Shown here: positions 39,473 to 40,544 of the stretch, piece by piece | Layout: the number at the start of each line of letters is the position of its first letter | Position numbering within the stretch: the stretch's first letter is position 1 | Source of the DNA: WJMD01 sp964596015 | Lineage (GTDB): Bacteria > Joyebacterota > Joyebacteria > Joyebacterales > Joyebacteraceae | DNA length: 40,544 bases | Reading direction: 5' to 3' | NCBI GenBank assembly: GCA_964596015.1 | Contig: CAZQSB010000023.1 | Span: forward strand, 1-40,544 | Program-made: the position numbers and the translations under genes | Notes under the pieces: generated by a model | Told to the model about the DNA's origin: nothing | The model's input: the letters and a program-made list of their open reading frames with translations, nothing else | The model's database searches: none

Positions 39473-39500
39473 CCTGCGGCGGGCGACCGCCCCCCGCAGG
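39473..39500 (+). terminator. Hairpin after the Omp85 gene
   Basis: CCTGCGGCGGGCG (39473-39485) pairs with CGCCCCCCGCAGG (39488-39500) with one mismatch. The sequence after it is C-rich, with no U-tract, so termination may be partial. Confidence 0.5.
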
Positions 39501-39530
39501 AGCCCGCGCTCCCGCCCCTCTCTCGACGCG

Positions 39531-39557
39531 TTAGCACTCGACCTTTCCGGTTGCCAA
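39531..39557 (+). promoter_or_regulatory. CIRCE-like operator with a degenerate right half
   Basis: The left half TTAGCACTC (39531-39539) is a perfect CIRCE half-site. After exactly 9 bases comes GGTTGCCAA (39549-39557), matching GAGTGCTAA in 6 of 9 positions. CIRCE is the binding site of the heat-shock repressor HrcA. The right half overlaps the -35 box of the groEL promoter, so a bound repressor would block RNA polymerase. hrcA itself is not in this window. Confidence 0.65.
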
Positions 39558-39579
39558 GACCGGTTCCCGCGTGTAGAAT
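39551..39579 (+). promoter_or_regulatory. Sigma-70-type promoter of groEL
   Basis: TTGCCA (39551-39556) and TAGAAT (39574-39579) are separated by 17 bases, with 5 of 6 matches in each box. The leader to the start codon is about 95 bases. Confidence 0.7.
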
Positions 39580-39680
39580 GTTGGCTCGTCCCGGAACGGG
39601 CCACCATGGCGCGTTTCCGCGACAGTGACGAGGTTTCACGACGATCACGTAGCTTCTGACAGGAAGGAAAGGAGACGCCT

Positions 39681-40544
<864 letters not shown>

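Overview
The window is high-GC DNA from a diderm (Gram-negative-type) bacterium. It encodes a TamB-like protein overlapping an Omp85 outer-membrane barrel, a PBP4-type peptidase, a cytoplasmic set of peptidoglycan-recycling enzymes, and secreted proteins with lamin-tail or FlgD-like C-terminal beta domains. That combination points by inference to the Fibrobacterota-Chlorobiota-Bacteroidota neighbourhood, for example Krumholzibacteriota or Eisenbacteria-like lineages. No rRNA or other taxonomic marker is present to confirm it. No insertion sequence, integrase, CRISPR array or tRNA was recognised. Genes are densely packed, often with 4-base ATGA-type overlaps.

Layout. (1) 319-4056: two secreted lamin-tail proteins, each followed by a strong hairpin terminator. 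(2) 4146-10787: a promoter-headed operon with a Ca/cation antiporter, an integral membrane protein, murQ, an isoaspartyl-peptidase-type Ntn hydrolase, anmK and a GH3 (NagZ-type) hexosaminidase. (3) 10842-16161: a 26-bp triple repeat, then a promoter and a leader with a possible 10-codon peptide. These are followed by a MATE transporter, a PfkB sugar kinase, a HAD phosphatase, a cytoplasmic N-acetylmuramoyl-L-alanine amidase and a PBP4-type carboxypeptidase. Regions 2 and 3 together look like a peptidoglycan turnover and recycling island. (4) 16246-21268: a signalling cluster with a LytS-type histidine kinase, its LytTR regulator, a bactofilin-like membrane protein and a SpoIIE-type phosphatase. 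The phosphatase carries the same N-terminal membrane module as the kinase.

(5) 21357-25960: a secreted M1 metallopeptidase (minus strand), a divergent secreted protein of unknown function, and a small secreted Cys-rich protein (minus strand). The small protein ends in the same nonapeptide pattern, W-x-x-I-K-A-[LI]-Y-R, as the second lamin-tail protein. (6) 26144-28290: RlmI-type rRNA methyltransferase and a PflX-like radical SAM protein. (7) 28397-33281: an alpha-glucan operon with a Lys/Pro/Ala-linker DUF4912 protein, a GH57 branching enzyme and a GH57 amylase-type enzyme. (8) 33352-39457: tamB-like gene and tamA/bamA-like gene. (9) 39531-40544: groEL, cut by the window edge. Its promoter carries a half-degenerate CIRCE operator, and groES is not beside it.

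The points most worth a second look are the shared C-terminal nonapeptide (a possible sorting signal), the paralogous membrane sensor module on two different signalling outputs, the putative leader-peptide control of the MATE operon, and the tandem duplications that cross stop codons. Function calls rest on motif reading alone; no database search was run.
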